Shown in pieces: positions 44,644-53,893 of a DNA stretch of 64,000 bases. The stretch is taken from positions 2,294,001-2,358,000 of the forward strand of contig NZ_AP028669.1 in the NCBI RefSeq assembly GCF_041154485.1, read 5' to 3'. Position numbers and translations under genes: made by a program. A model generated the notes under the pieces. The model saw only the letters and a list, made by a program, of their open reading frames with translations. It was not told the origin of the DNA and made no database searches. The first letter of the stretch is position 1, and each line of letters begins with the position of its first letter. The DNA is from Variovorax sp. V93. Its GTDB lineage: Bacteria > Pseudomonadota > Gammaproteobacteria > Burkholderiales > Burkholderiaceae_C.

Positions 44644-46074
44644 ATGGCCAACAAACAATTCGACGTCATCGTCATCGGCGGCGGCCCCGGCGGCTACATC
44701 GCCGCGATCCGCGCGGCGCAACTGGGCTTCAACGTGGCCTGCATCGACGAGTGGAAGAACGGCAAGGGCGGCCCGGCACCGGGCGGCACCTGCACCAACG
44801 TCGGCTGCATTCCGTCCAAGGCGCTGCTGCAATCGTCGGAGCACTTCGAGCAGGCCGGCCACCACTTCGCCGACCATGGCATCAAGGTCGAAGGCCTGGG
44901 GCTGGACCTCGACAAGATGCTGGCCCGCAAGGACCAGGTCGTGAAGCAGAACAACGACGGCATCCTGTACCTGTTCAAGAAGAACAAGATCAGCTTCTTC
45001 CATGGCCGCGGCTCGTTCGTGAAGGCGGGCGAAGCCGGCTACGAGATCAAGGTCGCGGGCGCCGCCGAAGAGTCGATCGACGGCAAGCACGTCATCGTGG
45101 CCACGGGCTCCAACGCCCGTGCGCTGCCGGGTGCGCCGTTCGACGAGGAGAACATCCTCTCGAACGACGGCGCGCTGCGCATCGGCGCGGTGCCGAAGAA
45201 GCTGGGCCTGATCGGCTCGGGCGTCATCGGCCTTGAAATGGGCTCGGTGTGGCGCCGCCTCGGCGCCGAAGTCACGGTGCTCGAAGCGCTGCCGACCTTC
45301 CTCGGCGCGGTCGACGAGCAGATCGCCAAGGAGGCCAAGAAGGCCTTCGACAAGCAGAAGCTCAAGATCGAACTCGGCGTGAAGGTCGGCGAGATCAAGT
45401 CGTCCAAGAAGGGCGTGAGCGTGGCCTGGACCAACGCCAAGGGCGAGGCCCAGGTGCTGGAAGTCGACAAGCTGATCGTCTCGATCGGCCGCGTGCCCAA
45501 CACCATCGGCCTGAATGCCGAAGCCGTGGGCCTGAAGCTCGACGAGCGCGGCGCCATTGCCGTGGACGACGACTGCAAGACCAGCCTGCCCAACGTCTGG
45601 GCCATCGGCGACGTGGTGCGCGGCCCGATGCTCGCGCACAAGGCCGAGGAAGAGGGCGTTGCCGTGGCGGAGCGCATTGCGGGCCAGCACGGCCACGTCA
45701 ACTTCAACACCGTGCCGTGGGTGATCTACACCAGCCCCGAGATCGCGTGGGTCGGCCAGACCGAGCAGCAGCTCAAGGCCGCGGGCCGCGCCTACAAGGC
45801 CGGCACCTTCCCGTTCCTCGCGAACGGCCGCGCGCGCGCACTGGGCGACACGACCGGCATGGTCAAGTTCCTGGCCGACGCGGCCACGGACGAGATCCTG
45901 GGCGTGCACATCGTGGGCCCGCAGGCCAGCGAGCTGATCTCCGAGGCCGTGGTGGCGATGGAATTCAAGGCGAGCGCCGAAGACATCGCGCGCATCTGCC
46001 ATGCGCACCCGTCGCTGTCGGAAGCCACGAAGGAAGCGGCACTGGCCGTGGACAAGCGCACGCTGAACTTCTGA
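44644..46074 (+). CDS. lpdA: 2-oxoglutarate dehydrogenase E3, dihydrolipoamide dehydrogenase
   Basis: 476 residues, a plain E3 without lipoyl domain. FAD motif [13 protein letters not shown], redox pair Cys50/Cys55 ([13 protein letters not shown]) preceded by a small [11 protein letters not shown] insertion common in beta- and alphaproteobacterial OdhL, NAD motif [11 protein letters not shown], and HAHPSLSE at the active-site His-Glu. It reoxidises E2 dihydrolipoyl groups of the oxoglutarate complex. This is the second E3 gene in the window; the other serves pyruvate dehydrogenase. Confidence 0.97.
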   Translation: MANKQFDVIVIGGGPGGYIAAIRAAQLGFNVACIDEWKNGKGGPAPGGTCTNVGCIPSKALLQSSEHFEQAGHHFADHGIKVEGLGLDLDKMLARKDQVVKQNNDGILYLFKKNKISFFHGRGSFVKAGEAGYEIKVAGAAEESIDGKHVIVATGSNARALPGAPFDEENILSNDGALRIGAVPKKLGLIGSGVIGLEMGSVWRRLGAEVTVLEALPTFLGAVDEQIAKEAKKAFDKQKLKIELGVKVGEIKSSKKGVSVAWTNAKGEAQVLEVDKLIVSIGRVPNTIGLNAEAVGLKLDERGAIAVDDDCKTSLPNVWAIGDVVRGPMLAHKAEEEGVAVAERIAGQHGHVNFNTVPWVIYTSPEIAWVGQTEQQLKAAGRAYKAGTFPFLANGRARALGDTTGMVKFLADAATDEILGVHIVGPQASELISEAVVAMEFKASAEDIARICHAHPSLSEATKEAALAVDKRTLNF

Positions 46075-46078
46075 TCCA

Positions 46079-47182
46079 TTGACCACCAGCGTCAAACAGG
46101 CCTATGAGGCGGAACTCGCCGTGCGCGGGTTCCAGAGCGATCCCGCGCAACTGCGCGCCGTGGAAGCGCTGGATCGCTGCGCCCGGGAGTGGGCCGAGTA
46201 CAAGGCCCAGCGCTCCAACGCGCTGAAGAAGTTCATCAACCGGCCTGAGCTGCCGCGCGGCGTCTACATGTACGGTGGCGTCGGGCGGGGCAAGAGCTTC
46301 CTGATGGACCTGTTCTTCAACGCGGTGCCGCTCAGGCGCAAGACCCGGCTGCACTTCCACGAGTTCATGCGCGAGGTGCACCGCGAACTGCGCGAGCTGC
46401 AGGGCACGGTCAACCCGCTCGACGAGCTGGGGCTGCGCATCTCCAAGCGCTACAAGCTGATCTGCTTCGACGAATTCCACGTGGCGGACATCACCGACGC
46501 GATGATTCTTCATCGCCTGCTGGTGGCGCTGTTCGAGAACGGCGTGGGCTTTGTCACCACCTCCAACTTCAAGCCCGACGATCTTTACCCCGGCGGGCTG
46601 CACCGCGACCGCATCCTGCCCGCGATTGCGCTGCTCAACCAGAAGCTCGAGGTGCTGAGCGTGGACAACGGCACCGACTACCGGCGCCGCACGCTCGAGC
46701 AGCTGCGCATGTACCTGACGCCGAACGATGCCTCGGCCGAAAAGGAGATGCGCAAGGCCTTCGACCGGTTGGCCGAAACGGCCGATGAAAACCCGGTCCT
46801 GCACATCGAGCAGCGCGAGATCCGCGCCAGGCGCAAGGCCGGCGGCGTGGTCTGGTTCGACTTCAAGACGCTGTGCGGCGGACCGCGTTCGCAGAACGAC
46901 TATCTGGAGATCGCCAGCCAGTTCCACACGGTGCTGCTGTCCGACGTGCCGCACATGCCGGTGCGCATGGCCTCCGAAGCACGCCGTTTCACCTGGCTGG
47001 TCGACGTCTTGTACGACCGGCGCGTCAAGCTCATCATGTCGGCCGAGGTACCGCCGGAGGCGTTGTACACCGAAGGGCCGCTTGCGCATGAATTCCCGCG
47101 AACGGTTTCCAGGCTCACCGAAATGCAATCGAGCGAGTTCCTCTCGCTGGAACGCCGTATCGTCGACACTCGACTGACATGA
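46079..47182 (+). CDS. zapE: cell division ATPase ZapE (AFG1 family)
   Basis: 367 residues with a TTG start at 46079; no in-frame ATG precedes the Walker A motif, and the TTG-initiated N-terminus (TTSVKQAYEAEL) is the conserved one. Walker A GGVGRGKS at 66-73; Walker B in ICFDEFHVADI. In E. coli ZapE modulates Z-ring dynamics; the mitochondrial relative AFG1/LACE1 handles respiratory-chain subunits, in keeping with a position right behind the 2-oxoglutarate dehydrogenase genes. Four bases separate it from lpdA. Confidence 0.93.
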   Translation: MTTSVKQAYEAELAVRGFQSDPAQLRAVEALDRCAREWAEYKAQRSNALKKFINRPELPRGVYMYGGVGRGKSFLMDLFFNAVPLRRKTRLHFHEFMREVHRELRELQGTVNPLDELGLRISKRYKLICFDEFHVADITDAMILHRLLVALFENGVGFVTTSNFKPDDLYPGGLHRDRILPAIALLNQKLEVLSVDNGTDYRRRTLEQLRMYLTPNDASAEKEMRKAFDRLAETADENPVLHIEQREIRARRKAGGVVWFDFKTLCGGPRSQNDYLEIASQFHTVLLSDVPHMPVRMASEARRFTWLVDVLYDRRVKLIMSAEVPPEALYTEGPLAHEFPRTVSRLTEMQSSEFLSLERRIVDTRLT

Positions 47183-47850
47183 AAAAAATTGTTCTTGCCA
47201 TGCTGATGGCCTTGGGCAGCCTGCCGCTCTGGGCACAGTCCAACGCGGCCGCGGGCAATGCGAACTTCGAAGCGGAGCGCAGCCGGCTGGCCGCCGAGCG
47301 CGCGGCCATCGACGCGCGCTTCGAAAAGGAGCGGGCCGCCTGCTACCAGAAGTTCGCGGTCGAGGACTGCCTGCGCGACAGCCGCAAGCGCCGCCGCGTC
47401 GAGACCGACCACATCAAGCGCCAGGAAACGGCCATCAACGACATCGAGCGCCAGCGCCGTGGCGCGGCCGAGCTCGAGAAGCTCGACCAGAAGGCCGCCA
47501 CGCGGCGCCCGCAGGACACGCCCGAGAAGCAGGAAGAGGCTAAAAAAGCCCAGCAGGACCGCGAGCAGCGCGCGACCGACCATGCGGCGAGCCGCGCCAC
47601 GACGGCGGCCGAGGCCGACGAGCGCCGGCGCCAGTTCGAGGCCAAGCAGAAGGCCCACGCCGACGAGCAGGCCAAGGCCGCCCAGCGGCGCGCCGAGGCA
47701 CCGGCGGCGGTCGAGCGCTTCGAAAGCAAGCAGCAAAAGGCGGCCGAGCACCGGGCCAGCCGCGAGCGGCAGAACGCCGAACGCACCAAGCCGCGCGGTG
47801 CACCCTTGCCCCCGCCGCCGGCATCGCCTGCTTCGGCGCCCAGCCGCTGA
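47179..47850 (+). CDS. exported coiled-coil protein, unknown function
   Basis: 223 residues. Signal peptide 1-20 (MKKIVLAMLM start, cleavage after LWAQ). The mature part is a long charged alpha-helical coiled coil, rich in Ala, Glu, Arg, Lys and Gln, with an ACYQKFAVEDCLRDSRKRRR stretch carrying the only two cysteines (about 55 and 64), and a Pro-rich end. The ATG overlaps the zapE stop by four bases. Similar small proteins with the two-cysteine motif occur in other Burkholderiales; the function is not known to me. Confidence 0.75.
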   Translation: MKKIVLAMLMALGSLPLWAQSNAAAGNANFEAERSRLAAERAAIDARFEKERAACYQKFAVEDCLRDSRKRRRVETDHIKRQETAINDIERQRRGAAELEKLDQKAATRRPQDTPEKQEEAKKAQQDREQRATDHAASRATTAAEADERRRQFEAKQKAHADEQAKAAQRRAEAPAAVERFESKQQKAAEHRASRERQNAERTKPRGAPLPPPPASPASAPSR

Positions 47851-47891
47851 GCCGCCCACCTCGCCGGGCGAGCGTCCTGCGGCGGCGGTGC

Positions 47892-48659
47892 TCAGTCTTG
47901 CGGAAGCGCTTCGAGCTTCAGCACCACGATCGAGATGTTGTCGCCCGTGCCGCGCGCCCGGCGGCGCGCTTCTCCCACCAGGATTTCCACCGCTTCGCGC
48001 GGCGGTTCCGCATACAGGACGCTGGCCAGCTCTTCGGGGCTGAAGTAGTGCCAGAGCCCGTCGCTGCAGGCCATCAGCAGGTCGCCCGGCTGCATTGCGG
48101 GAATGTAGTGCGGCTCGACGGGCGGGGGCGTCGTGGTCATGCCCAGGCATCCGAGGAGGATGTTGCCCTTGGGATGGACATTGGCCTCGGCCTCGGTGAT
48201 TTCGCCGCGGTCGATGAGCACCTGGACATAGGAATGGTCGCGCGTGCGCCTGACGAGCTCGCCGTTCTGGAAGTGATAGATGCGCGAGTCGCCGGCATGG
48301 ATCCAGGCGCAGTCGCCCCTGGGGTTCATCAGAAAGGCGGCGAGCGTGCTGTGGGGTTCCTGCTCGCTCGACAGGGCCGTGAGCTTGATGACGGTGTGCG
48401 CATCCTCCAGCAGCTGCCGCAGCACGGCCGCGGAGCTGTCGCGGTCGGGGTGGTAGCGCGTGAACAGCTGGCGCGCCGTCATCAGCACCTGGTCGGAGGC
48501 CTTGCGCCCGCCGCTGCGCCCGCCCATGCCGTCGGCAATGATGCCCAGCATGCAGCCGGGCACGCGCGGATGGCTCATCATCAGGACCTGGTCCTGCTGA
48601 TAGGGGCGATCTCCCTTGTGGAGACCGGTGGCGGCGGCAAGCCGAAAGCCTTGTGTCAT
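47892..48659 (-). CDS. PP2C-family serine/threonine phosphatase
   Basis: 255 residues from the ATG at 48659. Metal-binding motifs of PP2C: IIADGMGGRSGG (about 42-53), HAGDSRIYHF (about 123-132), ACSDGLWHYF (about 203) and GTGDNISIVVLK at the end. The first motif (GDRPYQQDQ, normally R-x-x-N-E-D) is a variant with Gln for Asn. Similar phosphatases work with serine/threonine kinases or type VI secretion; no kinase gene is in the window. Convergent with the coiled-coil gene. Confidence 0.88.
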   Translation of the reverse strand: MTQGFRLAAATGLHKGDRPYQQDQVLMMSHPRVPGCMLGIIADGMGGRSGGRKASDQVLMTARQLFTRYHPDRDSSAAVLRQLLEDAHTVIKLTALSSEQEPHSTLAAFLMNPRGDCAWIHAGDSRIYHFQNGELVRRTRDHSYVQVLIDRGEITEAEANVHPKGNILLGCLGMTTTPPPVEPHYIPAMQPGDLLMACSDGLWHYFSPEELASVLYAEPPREAVEILVGEARRRARGTGDNISIVVLKLEALPQD

Positions 48660-48767
48660 GAGCGCAAATGCGCCAATGGCGCGCCTTCTGTCTTCTCGTG
48701 GATTCGTAGCAGGACGTATTATCGAGTGAACACGAGCTGTGGGCGGAATACGTTCGCAGCGCCAACG

Positions 48768-48971
48768 TTGGACTCCAATCTTCACTCCCTTTCCCGCCAA
48801 TTGATCGAGCTGCGCATCGAACACGCCGATCTCGACGCCACCATCGACCGCCTGGCCGAAGCTTCGCCGCAGGACGAGCTGCTGCTGCGGCGCCTGAAGA
48901 AGCGCCGGCTTGCGCTGCGCGACCAGATCACGCGGCTCGAGAACGTGCTCGATCCGAAAGAACCCGCGTGA
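48768..48971 (+). CDS. DUF465/YdcH-like small coiled-coil protein
   Basis: 67 residues using a TTG start at 48768 (then LDSNLHSLSRQLIELR); a GTG at 48726 is the only longer option and would add an unconserved leader. No ATG is available. The sequence is a helical hairpin with HADLDATID and LLRRLKKRRLALRDQI, typical of the YdcH/DUF465 group. The stop overlaps the GTG start of the helicase gene by four bases, so the two are translationally coupled. Confidence 0.65.
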   Translation: MDSNLHSLSRQLIELRIEHADLDATIDRLAEASPQDELLLRRLKKRRLALRDQITRLENVLDPKEPA

Positions 48972-51025
48972 GTGAAACACTCGAGGACAAGGTGCGCGAC
49001 GCCTTCGCGCAGGGCGGCGTCCTGTCGCGTGCCGCCGAGCAGTTCCGCGAGCGCTCGGGGCAGACCGAAATGGCGCTGGCCGTTGCCCGCACCATCGAGG
49101 ACGGCGGCGTGCTGGTGGTCGAGGCCGGCACCGGCGTGGGCAAGACCTTTTCCTACCTCGTTCCGGCATTGCTGAGCGGCGAGCGCGTGCTGCTGTCGAC
49201 CGCCACCAAGACCCTGCAGGACCAACTGTTCGGCCGCGACCTTCCGCGTCTGGTCGAGGCGCTCGAACTGCCGGTGCGAACGGCGCTGCTCAAAGGGCGC
49301 GCGAGCTACCTGTGCCTGCACCGGCTCGACCTGGCGCGCCACGATGCGTCGCTGCCGGAGCGCGGCAGCCTGCGAACGCTTGCCAAGATCGAGCAGTGGT
49401 CCAAGGCCACGCGAACCGGCGACCTGGCCGAGCTGCCCGGGCTGGACGAGCGCTCGCCGCTCATCCCCCTGATCACCTCCACGCGCGAGAACTGCCTGGG
49501 CGCCCAGTGCCCGCAGTTCAAGCCCTGCCACGTCAACCTGGCGCGGCGCGAGGCGCTGGCGGCCGACGTGGTGGTCATCAACCATCACCTGTTCTTCGCC
49601 GATCTTGCGGTGCGCGAGACCGGCATGGCGGAATTGCTGCCGACCGTGAGCGTGGTCGTGTTCGACGAGGCGCACCAGCTCAATGAAACCGGCGTGCAGT
49701 TCCTGGGCGCGCAGCTCGGCAGCGGGCAGGCCCTGGACTTCGCGCGCGACCTGCTTGGTGCGGGCTTGCAGCATGCGCGCGGACTGGTCGACTGGCAGCA
49801 GTTGGTGGCGGCCGTCGAACGCGCCGCGCGCGAGCTGCGGCTTGCGGTCGGCAAGCAGTGGCCCGGCACCAAGCTGCGCTGGGTCGGGCCGTCGCCGGAA
49901 GGCATCGATGCGCAGGCCTGGCAGGACGCACTCGAAGCCCTGCAGCATGCCTTTGAAATGGCCGCCGAAGGGCTCGACACCGTCAGCGAGATATCGCCCG
50001 ATTTCGTGCGCCTGTACGAACGGGCGCAGCAGCTCGCCAAGCGCGCGGCACGCTTCGCGCTGCCCTGCGAAACCGATTCGGTGCGCTGGGTCGATGTGGG
50101 CACGCAACTGCGCCTGGTCGAATCGCCGCTCGACATAGCCGAGGCCATGCGCACGCGCGTGCTCAAGATCGGCAGCGGAGCTGCCCATGAAGACGGCGAC
50201 GAGCAAGAAGGCCGCGCCGCGCCGGAAGACAACGGACGCGCCTGGGTCTTCACCTCCGCCACGCTGGGCGACGAACCCACGCTGCGCTGGTTCACCGAGC
50301 CGTGCGGCCTGGGCGATGCGCAGGTGCTGCGGGTGCAGAGCCCCTTCGACTATGCCGCGCAGGCCGGGCTCTATGTGCCGCGTGCCTTTCCCAAGCCCAA
50401 CGATGCCGCCCACAGCACGCGGGTTGCGCAGCTGGCCGCGCGCGGCGCCGCCGAGCTCGGCGGCCGGACCCTGGTGCTGACGACCACGCTGCGCGCGCTG
50501 CGCGCGATCGGCGACGAAATGAAGCAGCAGTTCGAGCGGCTCGAGGCGGACGTGCGGCCCGAGGTGCTGGTACAGGGCGAGCTGCCCAAGCGCGTGCTCA
50601 TGGACCGCTTCCGCGAAGGCGCGGAGGGTGGGCGCGCCGGCTGCGTGCTGGTGGCATCCGCATCGTTCTGGGAGGGCTTCGATGCGCCCGGGGACGCATT
50701 GCAGCTGGTGGTGATCGACAAGCTGCCGTTCCCTCCGCCCAACGACCCGCTGGTCGAGGCGCGCTCGCAGCGTCTCGAAGCCCAGGGACGCAGTTCATTC
50801 AGCGACTACTCGCTGCCCGAGGCGGCCGTGGCGCTGAAGCAGGGGGCAGGGCGGTTGATCCGCCGCGAAACGGACTGCGGCGTGCTTGCCATTTGCGACA
50901 CCCGCCTGGTTGCCATGGGCTATGGCCGGCGGCTGCTGGCCGCGCTGCCGCCGATGCGCAGGCTGGAAAGCGAAGCCGACTTCGAGGCGGCGATCGGCGA
51001 ACTCAGGAATTCGCTCTCGGCCTGA
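48968..51025 (+). CDS. XPD/DinG-type ATP-dependent DNA helicase (YoaA-like)
   Basis: 685 residues with a GTG start at 48968 overlapping the previous stop. Superfamily 2 helicase: Walker A EAGTGVGKT at 52-60, DEAH in VFDEAHQLNET. The Fe-S domain has Cys in SYLCLHRL and three more in ENCLGAQCPQFKPC (about 177-190), the four ligands of XPD-like enzymes. Late motifs ASASFWEGFDAPGD and GAGRLIRRE are intact. Length and cysteines match YoaA/DinG, which resolve damaged or R-loop structures. Confidence 0.92.
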   Translation: MSETLEDKVRDAFAQGGVLSRAAEQFRERSGQTEMALAVARTIEDGGVLVVEAGTGVGKTFSYLVPALLSGERVLLSTATKTLQDQLFGRDLPRLVEALELPVRTALLKGRASYLCLHRLDLARHDASLPERGSLRTLAKIEQWSKATRTGDLAELPGLDERSPLIPLITSTRENCLGAQCPQFKPCHVNLARREALAADVVVINHHLFFADLAVRETGMAELLPTVSVVVFDEAHQLNETGVQFLGAQLGSGQALDFARDLLGAGLQHARGLVDWQQLVAAVERAARELRLAVGKQWPGTKLRWVGPSPEGIDAQAWQDALEALQHAFEMAAEGLDTVSEISPDFVRLYERAQQLAKRAARFALPCETDSVRWVDVGTQLRLVESPLDIAEAMRTRVLKIGSGAAHEDGDEQEGRAAPEDNGRAWVFTSATLGDEPTLRWFTEPCGLGDAQVLRVQSPFDYAAQAGLYVPRAFPKPNDAAHSTRVAQLAARGAAELGGRTLVLTTTLRALRAIGDEMKQQFERLEADVRPEVLVQGELPKRVLMDRFREGAEGGRAGCVLVASASFWEGFDAPGDALQLVVIDKLPFPPPNDPLVEARSQRLEAQGRSSFSDYSLPEAAVALKQGAGRLIRRETDCGVLAICDTRLVAMGYGRRLLAALPPMRRLESEADFEAAIGELRNSLSA

Positions 51026-51037
51026 AGGGCGCAGACG

Positions 51038-51064
51038 AAAAAAAAGCCCCGAAGGGCTTTTTTT
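51038..51064. terminator. bidirectional terminator between helicase gene and bamD
   Basis: GCCC-CGAA-GGGC (51046-51057) flanked by an A-run and a T-run of at least seven. Serves the two convergent genes. Confidence 0.93.
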
Positions 51065-51076
51065 CGTTCCAGCGGA

Positions 51077-51883
51077 TTACCAGACCTTCCACCAGGGATC
51101 GTCCTTGCCCTTGAAGCCGCGCGCGAGGTATTCGCTGTTCGGGTAGTTGGTGGTCAGCACGCGCTGGGCGTCGTCGCGCAGGTCCTTCATGCCGAGCGCA
51201 TCGTAGGAGCGCACGATGATGTACAGCGCTTCTTCGAGCGCGGGCACCTCGCGGTAGTCGGACAGCGCAAGCTGCGCCCGGTTGATCGCTGCGAGGTAGG
51301 CGCCGCGCGAGTAGTAGTAGCGCGCCACGTGCACTTCGTACTGCGCGAGCGAGTTCACGATGTAGTTCATGCGCTGGCGCGCGTCGGGCGCGTAGCGCGA
51401 CTCGGGGAAGCGCGTCACCAGTTCCTTGAACGACTCGAACGATTCCTTGGCGGCCTTCTGGTCGCGCTCGGACAGGTCCTGGCGCGTGAGGAACGCGAAC
51501 ATGCCGAGGTCGTCGTTGAAGTTGATCACGCCCTTGAGGTAGAGCGCGTAGTCGATGGCCGGGCTGGCCGGATGCAGCTTCAGGAAGCGGTCGATCGTGG
51601 CGATGGCATTGGCCTTTTCGCCGGACTTGTACTGGGCGTAGGCCTTCTCGAGCTGGGCCTGCTGCGCGAGCGGCGTACCGGCTGCGCGGCCTTCGAGCTT
51701 TTCGTAAAGCGGCACGGCCTTGTCGTAGGCGCCGGAACCTGCTTCGTCCTTGGCTTCGGCGTAGATGCGGTTGGGGCTCCAGTTGGCGGTCTTGTCGACG
51801 GAGGTGGAGGAGCAGCCGGCTGCAAGCAGCGCTGCCGCGCTGAGCGCGATCCAGGAGGGGACCGATAATTTGGCGCGAAACAT
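51077..51883 (-). CDS. bamD: outer membrane assembly lipoprotein BamD
   Basis: 268 residues from the ATG at 51883 (MFRAKLSVPSW); an in-frame ATG at 51916 would overlap the divergent rluD start. Lipobox LLAAGC with Cys24, followed by five TPR-like repeats. BamD is an essential part of the BAM machine that inserts outer-membrane beta-barrels; bamB, another subunit, is in the last block of this window. The C-terminal DDPWWKVW is the common BamD ending. Divergent from rluD with 14 bp between start codons. Confidence 0.95.
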   Translation of the reverse strand: MFRAKLSVPSWIALSAAALLAAGCSSTSVDKTANWSPNRIYAEAKDEAGSGAYDKAVPLYEKLEGRAAGTPLAQQAQLEKAYAQYKSGEKANAIATIDRFLKLHPASPAIDYALYLKGVINFNDDLGMFAFLTRQDLSERDQKAAKESFESFKELVTRFPESRYAPDARQRMNYIVNSLAQYEVHVARYYYSRGAYLAAINRAQLALSDYREVPALEEALYIIVRSYDALGMKDLRDDAQRVLTTNYPNSEYLARGFKGKDDPWWKVW

Positions 51884-51897
51884 CACATACGGCTTTC

Positions 51898-52923
51898 GTG
51901 AAACAGTTGCCCTCAATTATATCGACCGCCCCCCTGGACACGGTCCCCGACCCAGCCGAGGCCGACGAGGGCGCCGACCCGGTCGAATCCAGCGAACTGC
52001 GGCCCTTCACGGTGGGCCAGGCCGAGCATGGCCAGCGGCTGGACCGCGCGCTGGCCGCCCTGGTGCCGGAATTTTCTCGCAACTATCTGCAACAGCTGAT
52101 CGAAGCCGGCGCCGTGGAACTGCAGGGACGCACCCTGCTGAAGGCCTCCGCGACGGTGCGCGTCGGGCAGACCGGGCGCATCGAGCTGCGCCCGACGCCC
52201 CAGAGCCAGGCCTTCCGGCCCGAGGCGATGGACATCGTCACGGTGCACGAGGACGAGCATCTGCGCATCATCGACAAGCCGGCCGGCCTGGTGGTGCATC
52301 CGGCGCCGGGCCATTGGAGCGGCACGCTGCTGAACGGTTTGCTCGCGCTCGACCCCAAGGCCGCGTTGCTGCCGCGCGCGGGCATCGTGCACCGGCTCGA
52401 CCGCGACACCAGCGGGCTCATGGTCGTGGCGCGCACCCGGGCCGCGATGGATGCCATGGTGGCGCTGATCGCGGCGCGCGAAGTCAAGCGGCAGTACCTC
52501 GCGCTCGGCCACAAGCCCTGGGCCGGTGCGGCAGCCCGGCAGGTCGACGCGCCGATCGGCCGCGATCCGCGCAACCGTTTGCGCATGGCCGTGGTCGACC
52601 TCGAACGCCATGCCGGCAAGACGGCGCGAACGCTCATCGAGCGCCTGGACAGCAACGCCGAGGCTTGCGCCGTGCGGTGCACGCTCGAAACGGGCCGCAC
52701 GCACCAGATCCGTGTGCACATGGCGTCCATCGGGCATCCGCTGATCGGCGATGCGCTCTATGGCGGGGCTCCGGCCGCGGGGCTGGGGCGGCAGGCGCTG
52801 CACGCCTTCAGGCTCGCGTTCGTGCATCCCGTCACGCAAGCGGCGCTGGAACTGCGCTCCCTTCCGCCGGCCGATCTGGTTCAGGCGTTCCAGGCCCTGG
52901 GGCTGGATTACAATCGCGCCTGA
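51898..52923 (+). CDS. rluD: 23S rRNA pseudouridine synthase RluD
   Basis: 341 residues with a GTG start ([10 protein letters not shown]). S4-like RNA-binding domain about 38-100, catalytic domain with HRLDRDTSG and the nucleophile Asp168. RluD modifies positions 1911, 1915 and 1917 of helix 69 in E. coli. The GTG was preferred because no ATG precedes the S4 domain. A candidate -10 GATAAT (51864-51869) lies inside bamD coding sequence. Confidence 0.93.
   Translation: MKQLPSIISTAPLDTVPDPAEADEGADPVESSELRPFTVGQAEHGQRLDRALAALVPEFSRNYLQQLIEAGAVELQGRTLLKASATVRVGQTGRIELRPTPQSQAFRPEAMDIVTVHEDEHLRIIDKPAGLVVHPAPGHWSGTLLNGLLALDPKAALLPRAGIVHRLDRDTSGLMVVARTRAAMDAMVALIAAREVKRQYLALGHKPWAGAAARQVDAPIGRDPRNRLRMAVVDLERHAGKTARTLIERLDSNAEACAVRCTLETGRTHQIRVHMASIGHPLIGDALYGGAPAAGLGRQALHAFRLAFVHPVTQAALELRSLPPADLVQAFQALGLDYNRA
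51916..51921 (-). promoter_or_regulatory. candidate bamD -10 element inside rluD
   Basis: TATAAT on the minus strand, an exact -10, giving a start near 51909 and a leader of about 26 bases. It lies within rluD codons 7-8. No strong -35 is visible. Confidence 0.5.
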
Positions 52924-53050
52924 CGGCCCGAGGGCCGCGCCGGCCACCCCGATGCCGGCCTTGCGTTGCACTCGCCGCGTGCCGGCAGCGCCTCCTTTCA
53001 TCCTTCTGAACAAGCGTCCCCGAGACGCCTTTTCCCGGATAACGCAAACC

Positions 53051-53893
53051 ATGAATACGGCGGATGCCAAGCGCATTCTCGAAACCGCCTTGATCTGTTC
53101 GAGCCAGCCGCTGCCAGTGCGCGACATGCGCGTGCTGTTCGACGACGAGCTGGGCGTGGACACCATCAAGGTGCTGTTGCTCGAACTGCAGGAAGACTGG
53201 GCGCAGCGCGGCCTGGAACTGGTGAACGTTGCCAGCGGCTGGCGCTTCCAGAGCCGGCCCGAGATGCGCGACCACCTCGACCGCCTGCATCCCGAGAAGC
53301 CGCCGCGCTACACCCGCGCCGCCCTCGAGACGCTGGCCATCATTGCCTACCGCCAGCCGGTCACGCGCGGCGACATGGAAGACATCCGCGGCGTCACCAT
53401 CAACTCCCTCATCCTCAAGCAGCTCGAGGACCGCGGCTGGGTCGAGGTCATCGGCCACCGCGAAACCGTCGGCCGGCCGGCGCTGTACGCCACCACGCGG
53501 CAGTTTCTCGACGACCTCGGCCTTGCGTCGCTCGACCAGCTGCCGCTGATCGAAACGCCGGCCCAGCAGGCGGCGCTGGTCGACGCGCTCGACCAGGCAT
53601 CGGGCAACCAGCCCGGGCTGCCGATGGACGTGCCGAACGAATCCGACGCCGATGCCTCGGCCATGCCGGAGGCCGACTCGGAAACGGGTGCGCCAGCCGG
53701 CCTGGCCGCCGCCGAGGCTCCTGAAGCCGTCGAAGCCGCCGCTGCGCAGTTCGCCGAGGACGCGGCCGCTCCCGAAGAGCCCGCCGACATCCCGGCTCCC
53801 CCGGAAGTCGAGCCATCCGTCGAGCTCGAAACCGAAGCCCCGTCGCCCGACGAGACCGATCCCTACGCTGTTCCCCCCGGAAAAACCTCATGA
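53051..53893 (+). CDS. scpB: chromosome segregation and condensation protein ScpB
   Basis: 280 residues. The two winged-helix domains of ScpB occupy about 1-165 (with [21 protein letters not shown]), which is where it binds ScpA and SMC. The remaining 110 residues are an acidic Ala/Glu/Pro tail not found in the short Bacillus protein. scpA is not in the window. The stop overlaps the rluB ATG by four bases. Confidence 0.94.
   Translation: MNTADAKRILETALICSSQPLPVRDMRVLFDDELGVDTIKVLLLELQEDWAQRGLELVNVASGWRFQSRPEMRDHLDRLHPEKPPRYTRAALETLAIIAYRQPVTRGDMEDIRGVTINSLILKQLEDRGWVEVIGHRETVGRPALYATTRQFLDDLGLASLDQLPLIETPAQQAALVDALDQASGNQPGLPMDVPNESDADASAMPEADSETGAPAGLAAAEAPEAVEAAAAQFAEDAAAPEEPADIPAPPEVEPSVELETEAPSPDETDPYAVPPGKTS

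Noticed and set aside
46079..47182. ZapE as the AAA+ partner of the proteasome-like protein
   Set aside because: It belongs to the AFG1/ZapE group, lies 13 kb away in another operon, and is not HslU-, Mpa- or ClpX-like.
53014..53034. Terminator after rluD (GCGTC/GACGC then CTTTT)
   Set aside because: Only five pairs and an interrupted T-run; too weak to call.
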